Positions 22,938 to 34,850 of a stretch of 64,000 bases of DNA are shown one piece after another. The first letter of the stretch is position 1; every line of letters starts with the position of its first letter. The DNA lies in NCBI RefSeq assembly GCF_013368755.1, contig NC_049562.1, positions 2,418,001-2,482,000 of the forward strand, given 5' to 3'. The notes beneath the pieces were generated by a model that saw only the letters and a program-made list of their open reading frames with translations, did no database searches and was not told the origin of the DNA. Source of the DNA: Talaromyces rugulosus. Its lineage: Eukaryota; Ascomycota; Eurotiomycetes; Eurotiales; Trichocomaceae. The position numbers were made by a program, and so were the translations under genes.

Positions 22938-24787
22938 TGCTGTTGGTTCGTTCTTATTGTTGCAAGAGATTATTACAGCTGGATCAAATGAAATCGACAA
23001 TTTTGGTGGAAGTTGTTTCAATCTCAACGAGCTAGAAATTGCTCTGCCCCACCGACAATAACGCAATGAAGCCAGGTCGGCAAGGAAGGCGGGGCTCGGC
23101 TTTCTCAGCGACACCTGATGGACAACTTGTGTTCAAATTTCAGAAATAGAGGAGGTTTTAAAACTAGATTAATCGATTAATGCAACAAGACGGCATGACA
23201 AGACGAGGGACAAAATATAAACTCGGAATATCCAAATGTAGAAGCCAGTGGATGTGGGGCTCAGGGTATACAGTTCTAGCCTACCAGAGCAGGCAATGGC
23301 CAATGCTAGCCAGTGGTTTCTATTGGAGACATCTAGAGAAAATTCAAAGATAAGCCTGAATAATTCTTCAAGGATTGACTAAAAGCCTCAAGTAATCACT
23401 TGAATCTGAGAAGACTCTGGCCACGATATACACGTATATGTAGATGGACCAGGCGAGACACCGGGCGTGTGGAGATTGCAGAAAATCTCTAATACTCTTT
23501 CAAACAAAATTCCATAGAAAACAACCACGAAAGCATCGACCGAGTTTTCCTACAGATGTAAGCCCCAATCGTGAAGCTTCCAGATGTAAGAACATCAAAT
23601 GATGCAACCTTACCAACTTCTCAACACCGGTAAGCAGAGGGGCTAGTATAGTTTCGTTGTAAGCATTAACATGATGGTAATAGAGATTAAATAGTGAGAA
23701 AGTGAAGGAAATAGCAATACGTAGTGATATGATCGTGTTCTTGTGTTTGTGACGTCTCAGTTAGGGTTAGGGTTTGCCGTAGCATTTATGGGTATGCCCT
23801 ATGCCCATCAATACAAATGATCTACGAACTACTACTAGTGTATTGTGCGGTTTAAACTCACTTGAATGAATAATTTATAGCTTTCAGATTATTCGCTATT
23901 TCTTCATGTTGATAGTCCGAATCTGCCCCAAATACGTACGATAGGTCTACATTCCAGTCGTTGACGGAATGCGCGAATTTGTTTTTTGGCTGTTATGGAA
24001 ATGCTCCAGTAGAGAGAGGGTGCTGGCTGTTATCGAGTGAAACAAATCCCATTTTTATGAATTGTAAATGACTCAGTCTAGATCGTAGGTACTTGTGGTT
24101 GGCGCCGAGATTCTAGCCAGTCCACCTTCCGCATTTGGCAGGTAGCCGTGTCGTTGCATTCGTTTCTCGTAGCCTCAAATACCACCGTTTTTCCATCAAC
24201 CTTTGGTGACAGCTCCACTCTATCCACACACATGTCAACTTTCAAGACGTTAAACCGTGGGAAAGAATCTCGGTTAAATCCTTTTCCTCATTCGCCCTGC
24301 TGGGGTTGATTGGGTCAGGGTCCTTGACTGACGTCCTCAGATTCCCACCAGGAGGCATTCCGAGCTCTTTCCTGTTCGAGACACATCCCCAATCCATAGT
24401 GCAGATCAGCGCTCGAATTTGGCTTTTTCGCCTGTTTACTCGATTACAACATGATCCCCACTGGCCCAGCCAATACATGGTTCGCCACAACATCTGTTGT
24501 CTGCCATAGCTCTTCAAATTCGGTTGCCAAAGTGATTCCACCTCCACAGACGTCTTTCTTTTTATCACTATGTGACAAAACAGTTTTTGCGCCTGTTCTG
24601 ATTCAATAATTGGAACTATACAATACCACTACGCACCTCGCACACATCTATACGTTTCTGCAGTGAAAAAAAACCATGACCGCCAGGTTTTTGATATTCA
24701 TGGCTTCGATTATTGGGATGACTGATGCATGATTTCCGAACATTGATACACTTTGGCAACTTCTAGAGTTCGAAGCCTGTGGGCAAT
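22938..24787. other. Long intergenic region without a supported gene
   Basis: It spans 1.85 kb between divergent genes. Scattered short open frames exist (for example around 24242-24568 on both strands) but show no motif, no consistent codon bias and no neighbouring exon, so I call no gene. A short telomere-like run, TTAGGGTTAGGGTTT, lies near 23761. Sequence decay similar to the HNH relic is possible but I could not show it. Confidence 0.45.
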
Positions 24788-26723
24788 ATGCAAGACGACA
24801 CCCAGCAAAACCAGTCTCTAAATGATCTCAATGAAGCCCAGGCTGGTAGCCTGGCATGCACCTGGACGCTTTTTGGAGTCACGACCATCATTGTTATTCT
24901 TCGCTTTATCGCTCAAATCAGAGTTTTACGGAAAGCTAGTGTCGATGATATTTTAATAATCATTGCGTGGGTAAGTGCGACGAGATGCCAACTTTTATAT
25001 GACCTATACTAATTGAGCTGCACTGCTTAGTCTTTACAAGCTGCTAGTGCGATATTATGCACTATTGCAATTTCTTGGGGCCTTGGACGGCACCCCTCGG
25101 AATTCCGTAATACAGCTACATATATGAATGCCCTGAAGTACGAAATGTATGCCGCGACGACTAGCACACTATGTGCCATGCTTGCTCGAATATCATTCGC
25201 CGTGTTCATATCCTATTACGCATTACATGCTTCGAAAATACGACATATATTTATCTACAGTTTGATCGTCCTGCAATTGGTTATCAATATCATCCCCGTC
25301 GCGCTCTCTTGGGTTCGCTGCACCCCCCTTTTGTCACATCCACAGGCTCGTATCAACTCGGAACTATGCTACATCGCTCCTCATGTTGTGGGCTGGCACT
25401 ATGCACAAGGAGGTGGGTCAGTCTTGTTGGATACGTTGAGCTGGGGGCTGACTGAAACCTCAGCTGTCAATGCAGTGTCAGATTTATGCCTCTCGCTGCT
25501 CTCCCTGATTGTGGTCTTCAGATTGAGATTTCGGGGCTGCAAAATAGTCAGTATGGGACTGCTGCTTGCGTTTAGTCTTTTGTATGACCTCCTAGTCAAA
25601 GTATCTGACATACGGAAATGACTAACGTGTTTAGGGCTGCGGTGGCTTCCATAGTGAGAACGGTGGAAGTAAAGTATTCACGAAAATCAGGAGAAGACTT
25701 CATCTGTAAGTACTTCAAATGTTTAGGTGTTCCAACAAAGGAATTTTTGCTAATATGCCTTGTAGATCGCATTAGCACATGGAACTACTGGTACTCGTGA
25801 GTTTTGAGAGTGCCAATGTAGCAGAAAGCAGTATGCTAACAATTTCTAGAGTCGAAAATGCCGTCTTGATAATTTGCTCTTCAGTTCCAAAGATCAAAGA
25901 ACTAGTTCTAATGTTTCATAAGAACCGGAAAAATTCTCGAAATTCCAACATGCCGACAGAAGATAGAGGCTTAACAATGGAATACAGCATCGGATTCAGA
26001 AGCCTTCATTCGAGAAACAACTCTGAAAGTAAAGGGAAGTCTTCCCTCAGAGCTCCATCAATCCCAGGCACCCACTACGAAGCCGATTCGATATCTCGAC
26101 AAGGTGGTAGCAGATCGAGTATTCAACTCCTTCCCAGTCCGCCAAAAACTGCCAACCACGGTCGTTGTCAACATCCGCGTCAGCACAGAAGGAATCTCAG
26201 TGACTCAATCAGCTTCAAGTCTTTCCCAAGTCCAACACACAAAAACTACAGCAATACGAAACAGTCCTCATCTAAGAGGCCCCTTAGCCGCCCGGCTTCC
26301 TGTAATGATTTCACCTCGCCACAACTTACAAGCCGAACAGTCATCTCGGTCGGCGAGCGCCCCCAAATCCCCATCTCATTATCTCTCCCTGCAAGCGGTC
26401 GAACCTCAGGAGAGGAGCGCCGACGAGGAGACATTTCGCCGCGGAGCCTATTATTCCCATTCACGGCTACTGAAACTTGCGACTCGCCTACAGGCTATGA
26501 TAATCCCTTTTGTATCCTGAAAACAGACAACTTCACTGTTGAATACGAGGACACAAACGAAGAATCCCACCAAAATCCCTCGCAAGATGTTAGTCTCGGC
26601 TGGACCACGATGCGAAACGAAAACAGCAGGGTTGTTGGAGATCTATATAACGAAAGCGACGCAGACGGATTGCAACTACAAGATATTGGTTCGATATTGA
26701 GACATTCTCAAGATCATGTTTGA
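24788..26723 (+). CDS. Rhodopsin-domain (fungal integral membrane) protein with long Ser-rich tail
   Basis: Five exons (24788-24970, 25031-25581, 25635-25705, 25766-25796, 25850-26723) give 569 aa. The 31-nt fourth exon encodes RISTWNYWY and is needed to keep frame; its donor is GTGAGT at 25797, because the earlier GTACTC choice would create a stop. About residues 20-300 hold seven or so hydrophobic segments in the pattern of the fungal 'rhodopsin domain' family (TWTLFGVTTIIVILRFIAQ, DDILIIIAW, NAVSDLCLSLLSLIVVFRL, SIVRTVEVKY, RISTWNYWYSVENAVLIICSSVPKI). The last 250 residues are a disordered, Ser/Pro/Arg-rich cytosolic tail. No retinal-binding lysine assignment is made: despite its name, this family is not the bacteriorhodopsin family. 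Function is unknown; roles in sensing or adhesion are only suggestions from related PTH11-like proteins. Confidence 0.78.
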
Positions 26724-27106
26724 GAATTGATACGTTTCTTTTATTTTTTTTTATTTCTCTATCTAAGAACAAAAGATCACTAGTACTGTCTGGGTTGACC
26801 AGAGCATTTCATCGATATGGTGTTGAGTCTCCCAAGGTTTACGGAAAATTTTCGTGTTTTAACCGCTGTCTCTCCATCTATAAGATACTACATAACCTCA
26901 TAAAACCTGGAAATCAACATGAATTTAACAACCCTGAAAAGGTCATGAAAAAGAAAAGGAAAAGGAAACATGGCTGGTGTATACGAAGAAAACGTCCGTA
27001 GAAACTTAGAAAGTATATTAATAGTAGGAAATAAAAAAAAAAAAAAAGAGGAAAAAATATCACATGAATGAGACATCCCTATTATAGGGGGATTTTGTTT
27101 TGTCTC
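26724..27106. other. Convergent 3' intergenic region
   Basis: This AT-rich sequence separates two converging genes. A long A tract lies around 27032-27047. No gene is seen. Confidence 0.5.
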
Positions 27107-30100
27107 TTACTGGAAATATTTGCGTACAGTCTCCTGGTTATCAGGGTTCACACCAGCCAAAATCGCGTCCGCATTTACTCCCGTTGCTTGAACCAATCGT
27201 TTTGCTGCATCAGCAACTCTTTTGGCGGTCTCACCCTGGAGCGTTTCATGGTCAAGCGCTTGGACAATGTATCCGAACACTTTGTCGGCGTTTGAGAAAA
27301 CCGCCGGGTGTTGCCTATGGTTCATATGGTCAGCGATGGGAAATATTGAAAAAGAGGAAGACTAAGTTTTGGAGTAGAACTTACTGGTTGATTAGTTCTG
27401 CCAGGAAAGAGTATGCATACGGAGCAGCCTCTTCGTCATAAGTAATTGGAAGCGTGCTTATCCAGTTTGCTGCGACTTCCTGAGGATTTTGCACTTTGTC
27501 AGAGTTAAAATGCAGGATCTTGGCAATACTTGCAGAGGCATTCTCTGTCGCAAAAACATGCTCTTCTAGTCTTGCCTGCGGGTGTTGTGTGACTTGGAAC
27601 AAGGCTGGTATACTAGCGGCCACAAACTCATTGAACGCCGGGCCACCCTTTTGGGCTGCAACACCGACTCCATATGCGGCAGCTTGCCGGTTAGGCCCGT
27701 TGACATCTGAGAGTCCGTTCAGCAGTGGCTGGAGAATGTGGTCTTTGAATTGCCAGGCGTCTGGTCCGCAAAATTCAACCATGTCGTCAACAATGCAGGT
27801 TGCCCACTGGCGTTGTGTTGGATCAGCACTACCGATGAAAGCATCATAGACGGGAAGCAGACGTTGCCAGGCTGGCAAGAATGTTGAACCTTGGTGCTTG
27901 AAAATTGTGTGGAACGACTTGTTCATGTCGCTGAGGAGGGTCTGGTCGTCCTCGACCGCATAAGCAACGGACAAGTTGTCTTCGTCACCCTCCTCTGCTT
28001 CGGCCTCTTCTTCAGCACGAGCCTTCACACGAGATTGGTAATCTTCAAGAGAAGACTTCACAGATTCAATGAACGCCTGCAGGTGCTCTTGAGTGAGGCT
28101 GTCCTTGCCAACAACCTCGACTGACTCGTAGAAGCACTGGAACATCTCCGCAAGGGTATCGATGTTAGGCTCTGCACTAAGAACCTCAATGATCCTGCTA
28201 GCAACCTTGTTCCAAATATCTAAAAATCCTGGAGATTGTACGCCGTGGGCCTTCTTATACGAATTGAGGAGATGGGGAATTAACTTGGCAGAGGAAATGC
28301 GGACAGGGTCATGGAAGAAGAATGCAAGACCAGGTACAGCAATCTTCTCCAAAGTCTGTGCCACATATTGCTCGAATGAGGCCTCCAAAATTTGGGCGTA
28401 AACGGTCAAAAGCTCGATGGCCGTGTTCTTGTCTTCAAGTGCGCTCGTCTTGATACCGATGAGTTTTCCGCGCAATGGAACAAGCTCCCAGCCCTCATCT
28501 TGGTCAATGAGATCAACCTGATCTTCATCTTCCAGCAACTGTATATCTGCTTTAGCAGCTGCAACAGTAAGAAGTGGAGGAATGACAGCAGCCAGGAAAG
28601 GCACAAAGTCTTGACCGAGAACTCGGCACATGCGGCCCCAGCAGTGAAGTAAGTATTGGGACTGAGGGTCGTCCGCCTCTGTGATATTTTGCTGAATGTT
28701 GCCAAGAAGGTTCACCAAGTTCATCGCATCTTGACCCATCTTCTCCTTGCCGACTGCTAGTGCAATCAAGGTAGCACATTCCATGGCCTTTGCACGCAAT
28801 AATCGGTACTCCTTGGATTGCTCTTCCTGCAAAACCTTGAAAAGCAAGGGCATCAATGTATCGTAGTATTGGCCAAACGCAGCCTCTGCCGAGTCGGCTA
28901 TGGTAGCAATAGTCGAGAGAGCTTGCTCCTGAACGAATCGCTTGTCGCCACGCAGGAGCTGGAGGAGATGCTGCAGAAGCTGTCCCAGGTAGGGCTCAAG
29001 AATGTTCTTCTCAGCTTCTTCACAAAAGTTGACCAAGGCAGCAGCGGCATGAGCCTGCACACGGGGCTCTTGAGAGTCGAGGACTGGAATAATGTGATTC
29101 AAGACAATAGCGTGGTATTTCTCCTGCATAGTTCCTGCGAAATCGGTGCTCATCTGGCCAAGAGCATTGCATCCGGCATATCGTACACGTGGGTGAGGGT
29201 CTTGAAGTGCTGGGACGACGAGGTCCAATACGTGGTCGAGCTCGCTAACCATGAGATCACGGCAACCCTCAGAGATGGCGGAGATTGCCATCAACGCAGC
29301 ATGGCGATCTCTCCAGGCCGTAGAAGACATCATCCGAGGTATCCAGTTGAAGGTTGCAGGCAGGATGACTTCACCGCCAAGTTTGTTAGCTAGACGGTCC
29401 ATCGCTTGCTCACCAGCGACGTGGTTCAAGTCGCTCTCTTCGAGATCGAGCTGGACTTAACGTTAGCCATTTCCAACACAAGTGTTGATATTAAAAGGGT
29501 AGCTATCACGACATACATCTTCAGAGGCATTCCACTCCGACGCATCGTCATCATCGGCGCCAACATCAGTCATCAAACTCAAACATTGAGTAACCATTTC
29601 TGTCGCATATGTTGGGTCCTTTTTGCACATGTTGGGGGCATAGTCGGCGAAGGTGGCCATCAATTCCAGGGCATTTTGTCTGACTTGATCACTGAGCTCC
29701 TTTTCAGCAATCACGCTAATACTGAACTTGACCAAGTTGTTGTAAAGATTCTTGAACATCTTGGGCGATATTTCAGCCAACTCGATCAAAGCCACAAAAG
29801 CCTTGGAAAGCTCGTCACTCTCGTCCGCTTCTTTAAGCGGGGGCAATATATTCAGCACATCGGGAATAAGAGGGAAGAATTTCGACTGAGATTTCTTGGG
29901 GATGGAGCGGAACAAAGCAGAGAAAGCTTCCATCGCAGCAATTCGGACCTAAGAAATTGTCGAGCGACGTCAACACGTGTTGCACAATAAGACTGGCAGC
30001 AAGTAGAAAAACATACTGCGATGTGATCGTCTTTGAAACCCTTGCTGAAAACATTCAAGACAGCATCTTCATGTTGTTTCTCGATAATGCTTGGCGTTGT

Positions 30101-30724
30101 CGTAAAGATACGGAATGAAGCCTCGCGTAATCCTGCTTCGGTCGATTGACTGGCCTGGAATAGAACAGCGAGAAGCTCAGGCCACGAGTCGCCTTGCAAG
30201 ATCAGTGTCAGACGATGTAGTGCACCTATGATTATGAAAGAAACCTCATACCGTTGTCTGTGTACTGACGGGCAATCTCGGCAATAGCATCTCCAATCTT
30301 GTTCCGCACGTCGGCGAGCGATTCGCTACTCAAACAAGCTACAAGCTTTTCTCTGATCACAACGCGTTGTTCTGGAGTCAGGGTCGAAAAGACCTCCTTG
30401 GTCTCACCAGAGCGTGGGTCTTTGATGGCTTTGGTGGCTATGCGCCGAAAGAGGACCGAGGCAAAAGATCTCGTCTATAACCCAGTAGGATAAGGGGACC
30501 AGTTAGCGAGTTTCCTAAGATATAAAATCAATAAACCTCACCCCTGCCTCTTCTGCTCCCTGAATCTGTTCGGCCAGACCCATGAGAAGGACATCTGGAC
30601 GGTTTTGAACCCAGTCATTGTTGAGCTGGTCTTCTGCTTGTGATCGAACGGTGTTGTCGGGTGTAGTCAACCCCCGCAGGAGGAGCGCGAGGGCAGAGTG
30701 AATTTCTGGAGCGAGTAAAGACAT
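27107..30724 (-). CDS. PSE1: Importin beta-family nuclear import receptor, Kap121/Pse1 (IPO5) type
   Basis: Six exons (30724-30542, 30474-30252, 30192-30017, 29948-29517, 29450-27385, 27314-27107) give 1095 aa, against 1089 for yeast Pse1. The whole protein is HEAT repeats. Clear family segments are RSQAEDQLNNDW near the start, NWIPRMMSSTAWRDRHAALM, LDSQEPRVQAHAAAALVNF, LLEDEDQVDLIDQDEGWE and EDDQTLLSDMNKSFHTIF. An acidic insert (EEEAEAEEGDEDN) lies near residue 815. The role is nuclear import of ribosomal proteins and other cargo, with release by Ran-GTP; Aspergillus nidulans calls its orthologue KapJ. The last two introns have unusual acceptors, and the final exon adds only the terminal repeat. 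It converges on the rhodopsin-domain gene. Confidence 0.95.
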
Positions 30725-31383
30725 CCTAGAGACTGAGATCACGTCAGATATAAGCAAGGAACCAGAGATGCAAAATAATCGGCGTGAAGTCGTGGAAGCG
30801 CAGCGGGGTGGTAATCCCTTTGGGGGGTTGTTTTTTTTAAAAAAAAGCGGGGGGCTCTGGACATACTTTTCTAGACAGTAAATGGTATCAGGCGCAGACA
30901 GTAAGCAAGTGTCAATTATAAAATATTCGCGTGAGGAAGACAGCCTAGATGCAGCATCTGCATCCCAGCCAAAATACAACTCGCCTGTGTGAGTCGACCA
31001 AGCAGGTGAGGCAGAAGCAAGTGGGATGTTGAAAGCGCCAAAAAATCCACCCGCTCGGAGTCAGCACACATTGATTGTTGTGAGTCGCGGCGCCCTTCCG
31101 CGCTAATTCTTATCGGGAATCGGTACTATTGGGCGCCACATTACCCAGGCACAGTTTGGATGTCCATTCAACGTAATTATGTATGTCAATTTCGGTCTAA
31201 TATACTATAAAAATATAAGGGATAAAGGGATACGAAGGGGTTTAGTTGCTGGGCGCCGGGAATAGCAGTGGTATTAGTGACAAAGTATATGTTCTGCCAA
31301 ACAGGACTCGCATACAGAAATACGTGACCCTTGCAAGACAGATATCTGGGGAAGAATGATCATCAGCTGGCAAAGTTGAGAAA
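30725..31383. other. Intergenic region upstream of PSE1
   Basis: It holds the PSE1 promoter and the 3' UTR of the CBS-PB1 gene, which lies in the same orientation. A G-run and a T-run near 30820-30855 are the only low-complexity features. No gene is seen. Confidence 0.45.
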
Positions 31384-33606
31384 TTATCTGCCGCTTGGTC
31401 GGCTGAGGGCGAAAACCCCGACAATAACGGCTGCAAGCGTCACAATAGCACCGGGCAACAGCAGGTCATTTGGTATACCTGCAATAAGCTGTTCTTCGGG
31501 TGCACGCTGAGAAATCGACTGTCTACTTGCTCTGCCCGACCTGGCATAGTCTTCACTGTCCTGCTCATCCTCCTCCTGCTTAGGGGCCCGTTCGCGCAGA
31601 ACAGACTCGGGGGGCGTAGGAGGCTTTGAGAGTGCGGGCTGTGGATCAACAGTGACGGGGATGGGTGGTTGAGACGGATCGTGGACGAACAGGTCGACCT
31701 TTTCGTGGTGGAGGCTTCTTGCCTGGTGAACAGAGTCTGTAAGGTCTTGGTCGGTTGTGATGGATACGGTGTCGCCCTCGTTATCAAGATAGCTGAGCGC
31801 AAATCCAGTGCTGCTGAGTTTTCCTTCCTCAACGGACGGCTCACCACCAACAGCATCGACTTCCTGACCAAGCTTGGCGGAAACACTGCTCACAAGGGCA
31901 GCAACACCATCTGAAAGAACAACATTCACCCGGTGAACACGGCCGCTGGGTGCCTTGAATTTGAATGGGAATGGCGCCTGAACTTCGTCGTGATGCGGCT
32001 CCACAATTTCTGAGTGAACTTCGTCGCCATGATGCGAGGCTGAGTCATTAGGCAAGACACTGTCACCTCGTTCGAAACCGGGCTTCGATGATGGTTCGGG
32101 GCTCAAGATGGAGCGATGAGGAGTGTGAGGGCGGTGACTGGCACCTCCAGATACCATAGAGTCAGATTCGTGATCCATAGACAACCAGAACTTGTTCCAG
32201 GCTGGGCCTTCGTCGTCCGCAGTACCCATAGAGTTGATCTATTGTAATTCATTAGCTTCTTTTTACGGTGAGATTTTTCCAATTTTGCATCAACAAACCT
32301 GCTCTAAAGTAGCGTAGGTCAATTTGAGAACATCAACCATACCGACAATTTCACCAGCCTCGTTCATGACAGGGAGGTTGAGGTAATGTCCATCTATTAT
32401 TGTTAGTGATGTTACACATATATGAGGCCAGTTGCCATACCGTGCATCTTGCGCAAAGCCGCTTGGATGCTCATGTCGGTTGGAGCAAAGTCGGGGTGAG
32501 GGGTCATCACACGAACGACACTGCAAGTACCAGGGTCAAGACCAGGAGCGATGACACGCAAAACCACATCCTTGCTGGTGAAAATACCAGTGATGGATCC
32601 CTGATCTTGAACCAAAAGTGCGGTGGTGTGGTGTTCCTTCATCAGGGCAGCAGCATCCTTGACCGTTGTTCGGACAGATACCGTAGTTGGAGGCAAACCG
32701 TCTAATACAGACTCGAGGGTCGGGCCAGACATTTTCTGTCGAAGGGCTTCGACATACTGAATGATCTGCTGCGGCTGGCTGGAGCCCAGCTCGGATTGAA
32801 CGCCTTCTAGCGCGTCGTAGAGCTTCCGGGATGAGCTGTATGCACGCTCAAGCTTCTCCATGGCATCATAGAAGCATTTGGTGATATCTAGGATACCGGA
32901 GATATCCTGGTTCTCGTCCATAACAGGGAGATGACGGAAGCCTTTCCGAACCATCAGATCAAGAGCATCGGTGGCACTGGTATCGGTACGAGCGCATAGA
33001 GGGTTCTTTGTCATAATCTCGGCAATAGTCACTTCCCGGGCCTTCAAGCCAGTTCCTACAACGCGGAATGCAAGATCTTTGGCGGTGAAAATACCAGCGA
33101 TTCGTTCGTTATCGTCAGTCACGAGCACGCAGTCCTCCCTTTTGGCAGCCATCAGCTGTGCAGCCTCGGCGACAGACATGCCAGGCTTGACCTGAAGAGC
33201 CGAGCTGGGTTTCAAGGCCAGCACTGTTCCTGGGGGGGCTTTACGAGAGTGTCTAGCACGCTGGACAGGATGACGCTTCTTGTTGAGGTCCGCTTCCATC
33301 TTTTTGCGAATTGCCTAGACATCACGGACTAGTCAGTTATTTTTCAACCGAAAAATAAAAAGTTGACTTTGGTCTAAAGTCAAAGGGTCCTTGACCGGCC
33401 GGACTTACCTCATCTCGCTTTGACTGGTTTTGTCGTTGTCTGCTGGCTGCCGTTGCGTTGCTTCCTACATCACTTTGTCCCACAGTAGAATCTGGCTTGG
33501 GACGAGGAATGTGAGACCCAGACGGGCTGTTGTAATCGAACTCGGGCATCTTGCCTCGGCCGATGGTATTATTGGGGGTTCCCCGAAATGTGCCGGCGGA
33601 CGACAT
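31384..33606 (-). CDS. CBS-PB1 domain protein with C-terminal membrane anchor (Mug70-like)
   Basis: Four exons (33606-33409, 33314-32441, 32393-32299, 32238-31384) give 673 aa. Residues about 85-380 contain four CBS motifs in two pairs: KREDCVLVTDDNERIAGIFTAKDL and GFRHLPVMDENQDISGILD in the first pair; HHTTALLVQDQGSITGIFTSKDV and YLNLPVMNEAGEIVGMVDVLKL in the second. A PB1 domain follows (FPFKFKAPSGRVHRVNVVLS ... ALSYLDNEGDTVSITTDQDL). The last residues (DLLLPGAIVTLAAVIVGVFAL then SRPSGR) form a single membrane segment, so the protein is probably tail-anchored. The CBS-PB1 layout matches S. pombe Mug70. CBS pairs usually bind adenine nucleotides and PB1 mediates pairing with another PB1 protein; the partner is unknown. 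It is divergent from RPS26. Confidence 0.88.
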
Positions 33607-34076
33607 GGTGGTGAATATAGTAGCCTCGCTATGCAGCTGAGGGATAAACAATTCAGGGGAGGGGAAGATTGACCAGCCAAGCCCAGGGGAATCGAGTCCT
33701 GAAGGATGGGTGGTTGACGATGGTGGTTCCGACGTTACGGGGATAAACAATCCCTGGGAGCAACAGTCGTGGGTCGGAACGGATCCCCAAGCGCCCACGC
33801 AGTTGTCAATAGTCGTGAGACGCTAGTGCGCTTTGGGAATAACACCATGAGGTGCCCCACCCTCGGGCCTGCTGCCTGAATCCTGAGGCATGCATATCCC
33901 GTGACTGCCTGCCCTCGCTTAGCTCCCACAAACGGGCCCCATACACCACAAGTTCCCGGAAGTGCTATCGACCCTACCGCAACATCGACAATCGACAATT
34001 TGGAAGTTGGCGACGAAACTCCCACTCGAGAGACTTCCAGCTTTGTCCGACCGGTCGCAAAAACCAATCCGCCAAA
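33607..34076. promoter_or_regulatory. Divergent promoter region of CBS-PB1 gene and RPS26
   Basis: This 470 bp region between divergent start codons has no supported gene. It must contain the ribosomal protein gene promoter. Confidence 0.5.
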
Positions 34077-34850
34077 ATGGTTAAGAAGAGAGCTTCCAAG
34101 TAAGCCCACAATTCTGTTTTCCTGCTATATCGAAACCTTTCGCATTTGCACACCACACCAAATTCCGATCGAATTGATTCTTGATTCTACGTTTTCACAC
34201 ACGTTTTTACACACCAGTATCAATGCTAATATAAATTGTGTCTTTTTTCAGCGGCCGTAACAAGAAGGGTCGTGGTCACGTCAAGCCCATCCGATGCTCC
34301 AACTGCTCGCGATGCACACCCAAGGACAAGGCCATCAAGCGTTTCACCATCCGCAACATGGTCGAGTCCGCTGCTATCCGTACGTACACCGACACCATAT
34401 TTTTATCCTGAGGACCGGCGTTTCATGGAAATTTCCTGGTTGAAAAAGAAAGAGAAAGAGACATGGGGCTGATTTAAGATACTAGGTGATATCTCGGATG
34501 CCTCTGTCTTCACCGACTACGCCGTTCCCAAGATGTACCTGAAGCTTCAGTACTGCGTTTCCTGTGCCATTCACGGCAAGATCGTCCGGTATGTTTTTGG
34601 AAAGAACGACCTGCGTCTGGGCGGTTTATTTTCTTTGTCGGACAAGTGGACATTTAGTTGTTACTTGGAACCGTGGAGAAGACAAAACTCCAGTCGCTTG
34701 TTTCAAATTATCAGGTTACTGACAAGCTTTTCTAATAGTGTCCGCTCTCGCGACGGCCGCCGCAACCGTGCCCCCCCTCCTCGTGTCCGTTACAACAAGG
34801 ATGGCAAGAAGCTGAACCCCCAGCAAGCCGCCGCCGTCAAGACGGCTTAA
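34077..34850 (+). CDS. RPS26: 40S ribosomal protein S26 (eS26)
   Basis: Four exons (34077-34099, 34252-34379, 34486-34588, 34739-34850) give 121 aa. The sequence [25 protein letters not shown] matches eS26 closely, and the zinc-binding cysteines are present (CSNC and, across the third exon, YCVSCAIH). The very short first exon of 23 nt, followed by a 152-nt intron, is typical of ribosomal protein genes. The C-terminus is basic and proline-containing ([16 protein letters not shown]), as expected for the part that contacts mRNA at the exit channel. The C-terminal end is slightly longer than in yeast. Confidence 0.97.

Noticed and set aside
18905..23114. A metabolic gene cluster formed by the ADH-like and NmrA-like genes
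   Set aside because: Only two oxidoreductase genes with a broken gene between them; no backbone synthase, transporter or pathway regulator is present.
24242..24568. A 108-codon open frame on the minus strand in the accessory gap
   Set aside because: No motif, no supporting exon and an equally long frame on the other strand. I could not tell it from chance.
28818..29393. A 191-codon open frame on the plus strand inside PSE1
   Set aside because: Opposite-strand shadow of the HEAT-repeat exon, with no recognisable protein.
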